Part shown: piece by piece, positions 47,032-56,158 of the stretch
Numbering within the stretch: the first letter of the stretch is position 1
How the letters are laid out: the number at the start of each line of letters is the position of its first letter
DNA from: Paenibacillus sp. FSL R5-0345
GTDB lineage: Bacteria > Bacillota > Bacilli > Paenibacillales > Paenibacillaceae
Length of the DNA: 64,000 nt
Assembly: GCF_000758585.1 (NCBI RefSeq)
Contig: NZ_CP009281.1
Location: 2,046,001-2,110,000 of the forward strand
Reading direction: 5' to 3'
The notes under the pieces: model-generated
The model's input: the letters and a program-made list of their open reading frames with translations, nothing else
Databases searched by the model: none
What the model was told of the DNA's origin: nothing
Program-made: the position numbers and the translations under genes

Positions 47032-48168
47032 ATGAATGTTTTAAGACCATTAACATCTTCACCGAGGGAGCTGTCGCCTAGTTACGATCCGTGGGATCCA
47101 ATTACTTCTCTGCGTAAGCATGGCCGCCATGTGCTAACGAGTGTGGAATTCACTGTAACCAATTTATGCAACATGCGTTGTGAGCACTGTGCTGTAGGTG
47201 ATAGTTTAACCTCCAAAGAAGGAGATATGCTGCCGCTTAAGAATATGCTGGACCGTTTAGAGGAGGTTGAGCATCTCGAGACCATTAGTATTACGGGCGG
47301 TGAGCCCATGTTCCGTGCCAGCACAGTGGATAATATCATTGTGCCACTGCTGAAATATGCCAAGGAGCGGGGAATCAGATCACAAATTAATTCTAATCTG
47401 ACCATGCCGTATTCCCGTTATGAGAAGCTGCTTCCATATCTGGACGTTATGCATATTTCATTTAATTATGTGAATGGTGATGATTTTCATGAGGTCGGTT
47501 TTGCGAACAGTGGTCATGCGGTTGCCAAGGAAGCCGCCTACCGGCTGTATTATACAATGATTGAGAACTCTCGTAGGCTTAGTGAGGATGGGATGTTGAT
47601 TTCTGCGGAAACTATGATCAATTACCGTACCCACACGAAGCTTCCTGAAATTCATAAGCTGATTCTTGACATGGGAGCACGCCGGCATGAGGTTCATCCG
47701 ATGTACAATTCGAGCTTTGCTTCCGCTTTGCCGGTGTTATCCTTAAATGAAATGCGGACGGCGATCCATGCTTTACTCGACAAGCGTGATCCTGACGTTT
47801 GGATGCTATTCGGCACGCTTCCGTTTTTTGCCTGCAGCTTCCTGGAGGAAGACCAGAAGTTACTAAGCAGAATGCGTGCAGAGAAGAATGTTACGCTTCG
47901 TAATGATCCGGATGGTCGGAATCGTGTGAACGTAAATATGTTTACCGGAGATGTTTTTGTTACAGATTTCGCTGATATCGCAGCCTTTGGCAACATAGAC
48001 AACCAAAAACTGGATGATATATTTATCGATTGGCAGACGAAGCATCCGCTGAACCAGACGGTGAACTGTCACTGCGATGCAGCAGGTTGTTGCGGACCTA
48101 ATCTGTTAGTAGCAGATATGTATTATCCGGAAGTGGACTTCAAAACTAGAAAAGCGATCAATCTGTAG
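47032..48168 (+). CDS. yfkAB: Radical SAM protein YfkAB
   Basis: 378 residues, ATG after AAAGGAG. CNMRCEHC (about 44-51) is the CxxxCxxC site of the SAM [4Fe-4S] cluster, followed by SITGGEPMF for SAM binding. The C-terminal NCHCDAAGCCG contains the CxCxxxxC motif that defines the YfkAB radical SAM subfamily and may bind an auxiliary cluster. The reaction is not known. In B. subtilis this was first annotated as two genes, yfkA and yfkB; here the frame is whole. Confidence 0.92.
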   Translation: MNVLRPLTSSPRELSPSYDPWDPITSLRKHGRHVLTSVEFTVTNLCNMRCEHCAVGDSLTSKEGDMLPLKNMLDRLEEVEHLETISITGGEPMFRASTVDNIIVPLLKYAKERGIRSQINSNLTMPYSRYEKLLPYLDVMHISFNYVNGDDFHEVGFANSGHAVAKEAAYRLYYTMIENSRRLSEDGMLISAETMINYRTHTKLPEIHKLILDMGARRHEVHPMYNSSFASALPVLSLNEMRTAIHALLDKRDPDVWMLFGTLPFFACSFLEEDQKLLSRMRAEKNVTLRNDPDGRNRVNVNMFTGDVFVTDFADIAAFGNIDNQKLDDIFIDWQTKHPLNQTVNCHCDAAGCCGPNLLVADMYYPEVDFKTRKAINL

Positions 48169-48186
48169 AAATGAGGCGTTGTTAAA

Positions 48187-49548
48187 GTGGCACATACGGA
48201 ATTTGAAGTTGGGAGATTAATGCTTAATCTTTTGCTTGTTCTGGTGCTCGTGTTATTGAACGGGATTTTTGTAGCAGCGGAGTTCTCACTAGTGAAGGTC
48301 AGGCAGTCTCGTCTGACCCAGCTAGTTAGTGAAGGTAATAAAATGGCTGGATATGCGCTCAAGGTAAATAAGAGACTGGATTCGTACTTATCTGCTACCC
48401 AGTTTGGGATTACACTTGCGTCATTGGGATTAGGTTGGGTCGGTGAGCCAGCCATTTCGGAGCTGCTTGTCGAACCGTTAATGTATAAGATGGGAATTAC
48501 CGATGGAACTCTGATTTCTACCGTTTCTGTCGTTATCGGATTTTCGATTATTACATTTTTACATATTGTACTTGGTGAGCTTGCACCGAAATCACTTGCC
48601 ATTCAAAGAACAGAAGGGTCCGCTTTATTGCTCTCGGCTCCTCTGATGTTCTTCTATAATTTGTTCATGCCTTTTATCTGGGTACTGAATGCATCGGCGA
48701 ACGCATTGCTTCGTTTAGTGGGTGTTGAGCCTGCAAATGAGAGTGAGGCCGCCCACTCTGAAGAGGAAATTCGCATCCTGATGAATCAGAGTGCTAAGAG
48801 TGGTGTCATTGATAAAGATGAGATGAAGCTGATGGATAACATCTTTGAGTTCTCAGATCTTCTCGCTCGTGAAGTCATGTTGCCTCGTACGGATATGGAT
48901 GTGCTGTACAGCAATCTTTCGCTCGAAGAAAATATGAAGATTATTACCGAAACGAGACATTCACGTTATCCGGTTGCTTTTGAAGATAAGGACCGTATTA
49001 TTGGTTTTATTCATATCACCGACCTATTGTTTGCTCCACCTGAGCAGCAGAATGATCTTACGACGCTGGTACGACCGATCCTTAACGTACCGGAATCGAT
49101 GGAGATTAGCCATACTCTGCGATTTATGCAGAAGAACAAAGCTCAGCTAACGCTAGTTGTCGATGAATACGGAGGTACAGCTGGTCTACTGACAGCAGAA
49201 GAAATTCTGGAAGAAATCGTAGGCGATCTGCATGACGAATTCGAAGATGAGCGTCCTAGCGTGGAACGCAACGGAGAGTATATTTCTGTTGAAGGCCGGA
49301 TGTTGATTGAAGATGTCAACGATCTTACAGGTGTAGTGATTGAGGATGATGAAGTGGATTCTATCGGAGGCTGGTTGTTTAAGGAGCTGGAAGGGAATCC
49401 AAGCAAGGGAAAACGAGTGAAGGTTGAGGATGTTGTTTTTGAAGTTGAGGAATCGACGAGACTGCGGATTACCAGAATTAATATTCATCATGAACCGCGT
49501 GCCGAGGATGAAGAGGACTCTTCAGAACAAGATGAGGATAAAGAATAA
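48187..49548 (+). CDS. HlyC/CorC-family membrane protein (DUF21, CBS pair, CorC-HlyC)
   Basis: 453 residues from GTG 48187 (GAGG 10 nt upstream); ATG 48220 with GGGAG close by is a second choice. Four membrane segments of a DUF21/CNNM domain (LNLLLVLVLVLLNGIFVAAEFSLVKV at the start, GFSIITFLHIVLGELAPKSL) precede two CBS domains (about 215-335) and a C-terminal CorC-HlyC domain (DVNDLTGVVIEDDEVDSIGG). The tail is a run of acidic residues. Relatives such as MpfA take part in Mg2+ export. Hemolysin labels for this family are historical. Confidence 0.92.
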   Translation: MAHTEFEVGRLMLNLLLVLVLVLLNGIFVAAEFSLVKVRQSRLTQLVSEGNKMAGYALKVNKRLDSYLSATQFGITLASLGLGWVGEPAISELLVEPLMYKMGITDGTLISTVSVVIGFSIITFLHIVLGELAPKSLAIQRTEGSALLLSAPLMFFYNLFMPFIWVLNASANALLRLVGVEPANESEAAHSEEEIRILMNQSAKSGVIDKDEMKLMDNIFEFSDLLAREVMLPRTDMDVLYSNLSLEENMKIITETRHSRYPVAFEDKDRIIGFIHITDLLFAPPEQQNDLTTLVRPILNVPESMEISHTLRFMQKNKAQLTLVVDEYGGTAGLLTAEEILEEIVGDLHDEFEDERPSVERNGEYISVEGRMLIEDVNDLTGVVIEDDEVDSIGGWLFKELEGNPSKGKRVKVEDVVFEVEESTRLRITRINIHHEPRAEDEEDSSEQDEDKE

Positions 49549-49596
49549 CCTTTTGAAATTTGTAACGTATTGTTCCGGGTGATCAGGGATAAAATG

Positions 49597-49642
49597 AACT
49601 CCTCCTGCTAGAGCTGAAGGCTCATGACAGGGGGAGTTTTTT
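49597..49642 (+). terminator. Terminator of the CorC-like gene
   Basis: AACTCC-CCTG pairs with CAGG-GGAGTT, with inner GAGCTGAAGGCTC, followed by TTTTT. Confidence 0.82.
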
Positions 49643-49711
49643 GTGGACACATAAAGGACATAGTGTTCGACTATGCTAATATTTATAAATGATTTGAAAG
49701 CGGGGTCTAGA

Positions 49712-50392
49712 TTGAAAAAGAAGCTTCTTCTCGTTGAGGATGAAATTCGTATTCGTGAACTGGTGTCTGATTATTTCATACAGAATGATTGGGAAGTGCT
49801 CGAAGCGGATAATGGAAAAGATGCATTGATTTGGTTTGACTCACTGCTGCCGGATCTGCTGATTCTGGATATCATGATGCCTGCCATGAATGGCTTTGAA
49901 GTGTGCCGAGAAGTTCGTGAGAAATCAGCGATACCAATCATATTGTTAACTGCCAAGTCCACAGACGAAGACAAGATCTATGGATTTGAATTAGGTGCGG
50001 ATGATTATGTTACAAAGCCATTTAGTCCAAAGGTGCTGGTAGCCCGGGCAAATGCACTTATGAAGCGTGTTGAAGGTACCCATCAGCCTGAATCCAGCAT
50101 AATAAAATTTGGTTCTGCGATGTTTAACACCTTAGCTCATCGGTTAGAGGTAGAAGATGCAGAAGTGGAGCTTACCCCTAAGGAATACGATCTTTTATGG
50201 CTTTTAATACGAAATAAAGGGATTGTCATTTCAAGGGATACAATCCTTAGTCGGATCTGGGGAATTGAATTTGAAGGAGATTCCAGAGTTGTGGACAGTC
50301 ATATCAAAAAGCTGCGAAGTAAATTGGGTTATGAATCTCGTTTTATTCGTACGGTGATTGGCACAGGGTACATGTTCGAGGAAGAGGCATGA
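49712..50392 (+). CDS. OmpR-family response regulator
   Basis: 226 residues from TTG 49712 (GGGG 6 nt upstream); the ATG at 49673 has no ribosome site. The receiver domain has acidic pocket VEDE, phospho-acceptor Asp in LLILDIMMPAMNGFEVC, Thr in LLTAKST and Lys in YVTKPFSP. The winged helix reads LTPKEYDLLWLLIRNKG ... VVDSHIKKLRSKLG ... IRTVIGTGYMFE. It starts an operon with its kinase and three membrane-protein genes, whose expression it may control. Confidence 0.94.
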   Translation: MKKKLLLVEDEIRIRELVSDYFIQNDWEVLEADNGKDALIWFDSLLPDLLILDIMMPAMNGFEVCREVREKSAIPIILLTAKSTDEDKIYGFELGADDYVTKPFSPKVLVARANALMKRVEGTHQPESSIIKFGSAMFNTLAHRLEVEDAEVELTPKEYDLLWLLIRNKGIVISRDTILSRIWGIEFEGDSRVVDSHIKKLRSKLGYESRFIRTVIGTGYMFEEEA

Positions 50393-52143
50393 GAAGACGT
50401 GGAATTACCTTTAAACTGTTTGTGATGACGGTTATCTTTTTTCTTTGCTTTTATGGGATGGTTATTCTAAGCCAAACGCTGTTGTTTGACAATTTCTATC
50501 AGAAGCAAAAAGAGAACCGCGTGGAGAAACATCTTAAGAGCTTTGCTGCAAGATATATAAGCGAGCCGTGGGGAAGCACTCGGACCTCCCAGGAGCTCGT
50601 TCGGTTTATGCTGCGGAATAAAACACAAATGGTTATTTTGAAGCTGGATGGAAAAATGAATTCGGAAGATCCATTTCATATAAAGTTAATTGATGATGAT
50701 GGAAAGAGTATGGTTGTCTCTTTATCCCTATTCATGAATCAGTACGGGGATGCGCTTAGAGCAGCAAACATTAAAGTAGATGATCAATTGAGCGTTGAAG
50801 GTGAACTTCTGGATGAAGACAGTTCTTCACCCTTTATACTCTACCCCATTAGTATTACAAAAAAAGGGAGCGGAACAATAGGGGAGACGGAAGAGACCGG
50901 GATGATTCATGCATCTGGTACTGTTGCAGAAATTGTACTGCCTGATATGAAAATATGGAATCCACGTCAAGGAATACTGTTTGAGGCTCTAGAGGAATGG
51001 TTCCCTTTGACACCGGCGCAGATAGACGATTTCAAAAATCTGAAATTGCAGAAGCAAGACTGGATTGCTCCATGGAGTGGGAGTCGTAATTCTGTGATTA
51101 TCATGCCCCTTAAGCAAAGTAACGGAGAAATTGAACTACTATTCACAGTCACCTCATTACAGGAAGTCAAGGATTTGAACGAGGCGTTGCGCTGGTTCTT
51201 TTTATATCTGGGAATAGGCGGTATTGTTCTGATTTTGGTTCTTTCTCTCTTTTTCTCAAAAATGGTAACGCGTCCGCTTATTAAGTTAAACAACATAGCC
51301 AAACGAATGGTTTCTTTGGACTTTACAGGGGACACATCGATTCGGCAGAAGGATGAGTTAGGCAGCCTGTCTAACAGCATGTTCACCTTATCGCTAAGTC
51401 TGGATTCTGCTTTACGAGAGTTAAGAGAGGCCAATCAGCAGCTAGTTGAGGATATGGAGCAGAAACAAAGAATGGAGATCATGCAGCAAGACTTTTTTGC
51501 CAACGCCTCGCATGAATTGAAGACACCGCTCAGTATTATTAAAGGTTTTGCCGAGGGATTGGAAGACGGCGTTAGTGCAGGCAAGCAGGATCACTATATT
51601 AAGGTGATTATTGAGGAAGCCGATAAAATGGAGTTTCTTGTTAAAAATATGCTAGATCTAGCGAGGTTGGAGTCGGGCACGATTAAACTTCGGAAAACTT
51701 CCTTTATGTTAAGTGAACTGACGGAAAAAGTGACGGACAAGCTGGTTCACTTGCTGAGTGAAAAACATTTGGAGGTCATCATTATTCCTGCAAACGAATT
51801 ACCGATATATGCTGATGTGAACTGGATTGAACAAGTTCTGCTGAATTTTATGACTAATGCTATCAGACATGCGGAAGAAAGAAGTTCTATCACCGTCAAT
51901 ATTGAGAGTCATGCCCAGACTATTGTATTCACTATTCAAAATATAGGAGAATCAATCCCTGAAGATCAGCTGGAGCAGATCTGGGAACGGTTCTATCGGT
52001 CTGAGCCTTCCCGCAGTCGAATGACGGGCGGTACGGGTCTGGGGCTTTCTATTGCGAAGCGAATACTAGATATGCACGCTTGTATTTATACAGTGAAAAA
52101 TACCGAGAAAGGTGTCAGCTTTACTGTGACCTTTGAAGGTTAA
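50389..52143 (+). CDS. Sensor histidine kinase
   Basis: 584 residues, overlapping the regulator by 4 nt. First membrane span about 8-30, an extracellular sensor of about 235 residues without a recognised fold, second span about 265-288, HAMP, then HisKA with phospho-His about 375 in NASHELKTPLSIIKGFAEGL. The ATPase domain has N box NFMTNAIRHA and G box GGTGLGLSIAKRIL. It phosphorylates the upstream regulator. The stimulus is unknown; the downstream lipid and membrane genes suggest envelope stress. Confidence 0.93.
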   Translation: MRRRGITFKLFVMTVIFFLCFYGMVILSQTLLFDNFYQKQKENRVEKHLKSFAARYISEPWGSTRTSQELVRFMLRNKTQMVILKLDGKMNSEDPFHIKLIDDDGKSMVVSLSLFMNQYGDALRAANIKVDDQLSVEGELLDEDSSSPFILYPISITKKGSGTIGETEETGMIHASGTVAEIVLPDMKIWNPRQGILFEALEEWFPLTPAQIDDFKNLKLQKQDWIAPWSGSRNSVIIMPLKQSNGEIELLFTVTSLQEVKDLNEALRWFFLYLGIGGIVLILVLSLFFSKMVTRPLIKLNNIAKRMVSLDFTGDTSIRQKDELGSLSNSMFTLSLSLDSALRELREANQQLVEDMEQKQRMEIMQQDFFANASHELKTPLSIIKGFAEGLEDGVSAGKQDHYIKVIIEEADKMEFLVKNMLDLARLESGTIKLRKTSFMLSELTEKVTDKLVHLLSEKHLEVIIIPANELPIYADVNWIEQVLLNFMTNAIRHAEERSSITVNIESHAQTIVFTIQNIGESIPEDQLEQIWERFYRSEPSRSRMTGGTGLGLSIAKRILDMHACIYTVKNTEKGVSFTVTFEG

Positions 52144-52184
52144 ACGAATCAATAAAAAGATTATATTGAAAGGGGGGAAATCGT

Positions 52185-52709
52185 ATGAAATTGAATTGGT
52201 TGCCTTCAATGTGCACACTTGCAAACTTAGGACTTGGATCCCTATCCTTGTATTTCACGATTCAGGAACGATATAGTCTAGCTTTATTGATGATATTACT
52301 CGCGGCAATATGTGATGTACTAGATGGATTACTGGCAAGAATACTGCATTGTACCAGCGAATTCGGTAAACAATTGGACTCATTGGCGGATATTATATCC
52401 TTTGGTTTAGCGCCAACCTTCCTTATCTTGTTGTATAAGTTAGAAGATGCTCACTGGATTGGACCAGCAGTTTCGGTTTTGTTTTTGATCTGTGGTGCAC
52501 TTCGTTTGGCCAGATTTAATCTGTCGGCGCCTTCCAAAGGGTTCGTGGGGATGCCCATTACTGCTGCTGGAGTCATTCTGTCGATGATTTCTTTGCTAGA
52601 TGAACGTATGAAACCGGGGCTGGTCATCGTGTTAATGGCATTACTATCCGTAATGATGGTCAGTCGTATCCCTTTTCCGTCCCTTAAAAAATCCTTCAAC
52701 AGGAAGTGA
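52185..52709 (+). CDS. pssA: CDP-alcohol phosphatidyltransferase, PssA-like
   Basis: 174 residues, ATG after AAAGGGGGG. The complete catalytic motif D44-x2-D47-G48-x2-A51-R52-x8-G61-x3-D65-x3-D69 is present. Several membrane spans. It most resembles CDP-diacylglycerol-serine O-phosphatidyltransferase, which makes phosphatidylserine, the precursor of phosphatidylethanolamine; no decarboxylase gene is adjacent. Specificity for serine is inferred from the opening NWLPSMCTLANLGLGSLS. It sits 42 nt after the kinase gene. Confidence 0.88.
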   Translation: MKLNWLPSMCTLANLGLGSLSLYFTIQERYSLALLMILLAAICDVLDGLLARILHCTSEFGKQLDSLADIISFGLAPTFLILLYKLEDAHWIGPAVSVLFLICGALRLARFNLSAPSKGFVGMPITAAGVILSMISLLDERMKPGLVIVLMALLSVMMVSRIPFPSLKKSFNRK

Positions 52710-52716
52710 AACACCC

Positions 52717-53211
52717 ATGCCTTGGATTATTGAGATCATTTCGCAGTACGGATATTTAGCCATATTTGCTCTTATGGCACTTGGGATTATCGGACTTCCT
52801 GTACCCGATGAGGTATTAATGCTGTTTGTAGGTTATTTATCCTCCGTTATGGTTTTGGATTTTTCACTTTCGGTATTGGTTTGTTTCATGGGATCTATCA
52901 CAGGGATGCTTATCAGCTATACTATTGGTTTAAGACTAGGGCAACCTGTGGTAGAAAAATTCGGCAAGTGGGTGGGGCTTACACCCAAGCGTTTTGCCAG
53001 TATGAAAAGATGGTTTTTGCGGTTCGGTAACTGGACCATTTTTATTGCCTATTTTATTCCCGGTCTGAGGCATGTATCAAGCTATATTTCTGGTATCAGT
53101 GCTATGTCTTTCAAAAAATATATACTCATAACGACTGCAGGAGCGCTAACCTGGTCACTTCTTTTTGTTTCCATCGGCTTTTTTGTGGGGGCTAGGTTTT
53201 CCTTTTTATAG
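52717..53211 (+). CDS. DedA-family membrane protein
   Basis: 164 residues, 7 nt after pssA. Family features: GYLAIFALMALGIIGLPVPDEVL at the start, GSITGMLISYTIGLRLG, and FGNWTIFIAYFIPGLRHVSSYISGISAM with the conserved Arg. DedA/SNARE-associated proteins are thought to flip or recycle lipids, including the undecaprenyl-phosphate carrier. Gene context (lipid synthesis, two-component system) fits a membrane homeostasis role. Confidence 0.92.
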   Translation: MPWIIEIISQYGYLAIFALMALGIIGLPVPDEVLMLFVGYLSSVMVLDFSLSVLVCFMGSITGMLISYTIGLRLGQPVVEKFGKWVGLTPKRFASMKRWFLRFGNWTIFIAYFIPGLRHVSSYISGISAMSFKKYILITTAGALTWSLLFVSIGFFVGARFSFL

Positions 53212-53258
53212 TCATTGGATGATAGCATCATTAATCGCAATCGAATGGAGCAAGATCA

Positions 53259-54284
53259 ATGAATGTATTCAAGCGATTCTACGCGAACATAACCACCAGA
53301 CGCTTTTTAATTCTCGCACTTATCGGGCTGCTGCTGTACAGTGTTCGAGGGATGCTTAATCTGGTGTTGCTGACGTTTTTGATTGCTTTTGTCATGAACA
53401 GCTTTCAGACCTTGCTTAGTAAAGGAATTGGTAAATTTGTGAAGGTTAACAGTAAGGTGATTATTGTCATTTTATACCTCGCTTTAATCGCGGTGATTGT
53501 ACTGGCCCTTGCTAAATATCTTCCAAAAGTATTGGAGCAGATTAAGCAATTAACCATCTTCCTTACCAATCTCAAATCAGACGACCTCCCGCAGAACAAG
53601 ATTACATTGTATTTGTATGATATGTTCAAGGACCTAAACTATCAGATCTACATCAAAAGAGGCATCGATTATGTACTGAAGGTTAGCAACTGGGGCGCGA
53701 CTTTCGTTGTATCAACCATTCTAAGCTTTGTGTTTATTCTTGAGAAGAACCGGATCGTCAGTTTTACTTCTAGGATGAGAGAGAGCCGGATTGCCTGGTT
53801 TTATATAGAGCTGGAGTATTTCAGCCGACAATTCATCGTTTCCTTTGGGAAAGTAATTGAAGCGCAAATTCTTATTGCCTTGTTCAATACCTGCCTTACT
53901 GTTATTGGCTTATGGTTGCTTAACTTCCCATATTTATTTGCCCTATCGATCTTGATTTTTCTGCTCAGTCTCATTCCGGTGGTTGGTTTTTTGATTTCGC
54001 TCATTCCGCTCTTAATCATCGGCTACAACATCGGCGGTCTGACAACAGTCACTTATGTGCTGGCGATCATTGCGGTGTTGCATTTTATCGAAGGCTATTT
54101 CTTGAATCCCAAGTTGATGTCCACAAAAATGAATTTGCCGATGTTCTACACCTTCAGCGTGTTATTGTTCTCTGAGCATTATATAGGTGTCTGGGGACTT
54201 ATTCTTGGCATTCCCATCTTTGTATTTATGTTGGATATCCTTGAGATTAAGCACGAGGATTCTTTCAAAGGAGCTAACCCCTAA
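53259..54284 (+). CDS. AI-2E-family permease
   Basis: 341 residues, ATG 8 nt after GGAGC. About seven to eight membrane spans: an N-terminal pair (RRFLILALIGLLLYSVRGMLNLVLLTFLIAF), a long extracellular loop, and the family block SLIPVVGFLISLIPLLIIGYNIGG followed by EGYFLNPKLMSTKMNLP. Family members export autoinducers, sodium or other small ions, so transport substrate is unknown. It ends the five-gene operon. Confidence 0.9.
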   Translation: MNVFKRFYANITTRRFLILALIGLLLYSVRGMLNLVLLTFLIAFVMNSFQTLLSKGIGKFVKVNSKVIIVILYLALIAVIVLALAKYLPKVLEQIKQLTIFLTNLKSDDLPQNKITLYLYDMFKDLNYQIYIKRGIDYVLKVSNWGATFVVSTILSFVFILEKNRIVSFTSRMRESRIAWFYIELEYFSRQFIVSFGKVIEAQILIALFNTCLTVIGLWLLNFPYLFALSILIFLLSLIPVVGFLISLIPLLIIGYNIGGLTTVTYVLAIIAVLHFIEGYFLNPKLMSTKMNLPMFYTFSVLLFSEHYIGVWGLILGIPIFVFMLDILEIKHEDSFKGANP

Positions 54285-54312
54285 GCGTAATACTAAAAAA
54301 AGGTCCAATTGA

Positions 54313-54350
54313 AAAGCTGTTTCCGGTATATTTCCGGGGACAGCTTATTT
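54313..54350 (+). terminator. Terminator of the two-component/lipid operon
   Basis: AAGCTGTTTCCGG pairs with CCGGGGACAGCTT (two G-U), followed by ATTT. A second hairpin AAGCC-TAG-GGGCTT with a T7 run follows at 54378-54396. Confidence 0.75.
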
Positions 54351-54495
54351 GTCGTGCAAATTACACGAAAAGTTCAAGCCTAGGGGCTTTTTTTGTAAAT
54401 AACGTTTTATATTGTGTTCTGCTGTCATAAGTTAGCTAAGGAAGCAATGTTCAGATTCTTCAAAGAAGGAACAGGAACAAAGGAGGTACGAAAAG

Positions 54496-54714
54496 ATGGA
54501 ATCACAGGTACGGAGGTACACCCCCTTTAGGGGCCCGTTTGATCCTTGCCCGCCGGTGCCGTTCAAGACTTATGTAGTTCCACCCAATCAGTTCGTTAAT
54601 TTTCAGCCGCCAGATTTACCTCAGTTTAGTTTGCAGGAGGCGCTAAGGGTTGGCACGTTATGGCCAGCATTTTACAGCCCATATGAGTCCAAGTGCAAAG
54701 GAGGAGGGAAATAG
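54496..54714 (+). CDS. cotJA: Spore coat protein CotJA
   Basis: 72 residues, ATG after AAAGGAGG. Pro- and aromatic-rich as in Bacillus CotJA (PFDPCPPVPFKTYVVPPNQF, then FSLQEALRVGTLWPAFYSPY). It is part of the inner spore coat and needed there for CotJC. First of three closely packed genes. Confidence 0.9.
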   Translation: MESQVRRYTPFRGPFDPCPPVPFKTYVVPPNQFVNFQPPDLPQFSLQEALRVGTLWPAFYSPYESKCKGGGK

Positions 54715-54717
54715 ATT

Positions 54718-54984
54718 ATGGAGGCAAATCCTTGCGATCAACGTTATTATGAATTGCTTGAGCAACTGCAGACACTTGACTTTGCCTTAGTGGAGTTGAA
54801 CTTATATCTAAATACTCATCCTGATGATTTGAGAAGTATTGAACAATTTAATCAGCTGACTCAGGAACGTACCAAGCTCGCGAATCAATTTCAGGAATTA
54901 TACGGTCCGCTGCAGAATTTTGGCAGAGCCTATTCGAAATGTCCGTGGGAATGGAATCAGACGCCTTGGCCTTGGCAGGTGTAA
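54718..54984 (+). CDS. cotJB: Spore coat protein CotJB
   Basis: 88 residues, ATG after GGAGGG, 3 nt downstream of cotJA. A helical N-terminal part (YYELLEQLQTLDFALVELNLYLNTHPDD) and a Trp-rich end (SKCPWEWNQTPWPWQV) match the CotJB family. It helps assemble the CotJ coat complex. Confidence 0.92.
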   Translation: MEANPCDQRYYELLEQLQTLDFALVELNLYLNTHPDDLRSIEQFNQLTQERTKLANQFQELYGPLQNFGRAYSKCPWEWNQTPWPWQV

Positions 54985-55035
54985 GAAGAGTGCAACTGTA
55001 AGGAACTAAATTTCTAGAGGAGGGGAAGTTTCCGA

Positions 55036-55605
55036 ATGTGGATCTACGAAAAAAAATTGCAATATCCGGTACGGGTCGGTAAATGTGATATCCGGATGGC
55101 GCGTTATTTAAGTGAGCAATATGGAGGAGCGGATGGCGAGCTCGCCGCAGCCCTGCGCTATATGAATCAAAGATACACGATCCCAGATAAAGTGATTGGC
55201 GTTTTGAACGATATTTCTACTGAGGAATTCGCCCATTTGGAAATGATAGCCACTATGATTTATAAGCTGACGAAGGACGCTTCGGTATGCGAGCTAGAGG
55301 AAGCTGGGCTAGGTCCACATTTTGCTCAGCATGATCACGCGTTGTTCTATTCGAACTCTGCCGGCGTACCTTTTACAGCAGCCTACATTCAAGCTAAGGG
55401 TGACCCGCTGGCTGATCTTTATGAGGACATTGCAGCGGAAGAAAAGGCCCGGGCTACATACCAGTGGCTGATTGACATGACAGATGATGTGGATCTGCAG
55501 GATAGCCTTAAGTTCCTTAGGGAGCGGGAGATTATCCATGCGATTCGGTTTAAGGAAGCGGTGCAGATTATTATTGATGATCGGAACCAGAAGCGGGTAT
55601 TCTGA
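55036..55605 (+). CDS. cotJC: Spore coat protein CotJC (manganese-catalase-like)
   Basis: 189 residues, ATG after GGAGGGG. Ferritin-like four-helix fold with Glu/His ligands in GGADGELAAALRYMNQ, STEEFAHLEMIATMI, EDIAAEEKARATYQWL and EIIHAIRFKEA. Manganese-catalase relatives split hydrogen peroxide; CotJC is a spore coat component. In Bacillus cotJABC is transcribed by SigmaE. A weak CATAAGTT element lies near 54435 but the -35 is not convincing. Confidence 0.94.
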   Translation: MWIYEKKLQYPVRVGKCDIRMARYLSEQYGGADGELAAALRYMNQRYTIPDKVIGVLNDISTEEFAHLEMIATMIYKLTKDASVCELEEAGLGPHFAQHDHALFYSNSAGVPFTAAYIQAKGDPLADLYEDIAAEEKARATYQWLIDMTDDVDLQDSLKFLREREIIHAIRFKEAVQIIIDDRNQKRVF

Positions 55606-55650
55606 GGGAAGTTGTCGCATTACTATTATTCATATATCAATGAACTTTAT

Positions 55651-55680
55651 GACCGCTCTCGATGGAGACGGTCTTTTCTT
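55651..55680 (+). terminator. Terminator of cotJABC
   Basis: GACCG-TCTC pairs with GAGA-CGGTC, followed by TTTTCTTT. Confidence 0.75.
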
Positions 55681-55792
55681 TGTGAAAAATGATCTTTTTC
55701 TCTTTGAGAGGGTGAACAAAATGATATAATTAAGAAACGTGGTTAATGGCAAAAATGATCAGATTGTTGATCAGCGAAGGAGAGAGACTGAT

Positions 55793-56158
55793 TTGAAGAA
55801 TACTATTATCGAATACTGTTTGAAAAAGAAAGGGGCGACTCAGGAGTATCCATTTGGACCCACTCCATTGGTCATCAAAGTGGCTGATAAAATGTTCGCA
55901 CTTATTTTTGAGGAAACAGGGAAGGTTGTTCGCTTAAACTTAAAATGTGACCCGATTATTGCGGAGAACTTAAGAGAGCAGCATGATTGCGTACGACCAG
56001 GCTTTCATATGAACAAAAAGCACTGGAATTCAATCATGATTGATGGTTCCTTGCCAGAGTCGGATGTCTTTGACATGATTGACCACTCCTACGATATGGT
56101 TGTCAAAAAGCTTTCTAAAAGCCTCAGAGAATCTATTGGAAATGAACTAAATGAATAA
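55793..56158 (+). CDS. YjbR/MmcQ family protein
   Basis: 121 residues from TTG 55793, 8 nt after AAGGAGAG; the open frame begins upstream without a site. Family hallmarks are YCLKKKGATQEYPFGPTPLVIKVADKMFALI, VRLNLKCDPIIAENLREQ, GFHMNKKHWNSI and the C-terminal SYDMVVKKLSK. The fold is a CyaY-like DNA-binding domain; the role is unknown. It overlaps the MATE gene by 8 nt, so they are co-translated. Confidence 0.88.
   Translation: MKNTIIEYCLKKKGATQEYPFGPTPLVIKVADKMFALIFEETGKVVRLNLKCDPIIAENLREQHDCVRPGFHMNKKHWNSIMIDGSLPESDVFDMIDHSYDMVVKKLSKSLRESIGNELNE

Noticed and set aside
53165..53359. Open frame of 64 residues overlapping DedA and the AI-2E-type gene
   Set aside because: Out of frame with two well-supported membrane proteins and without ribosome site or similarity.
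54425..54445. CATAAGTT as SigmaE -10 of cotJABC
   Set aside because: The only -35 candidate is 12 nt away instead of 14-15 and fits poorly, so it was not listed as a feature.
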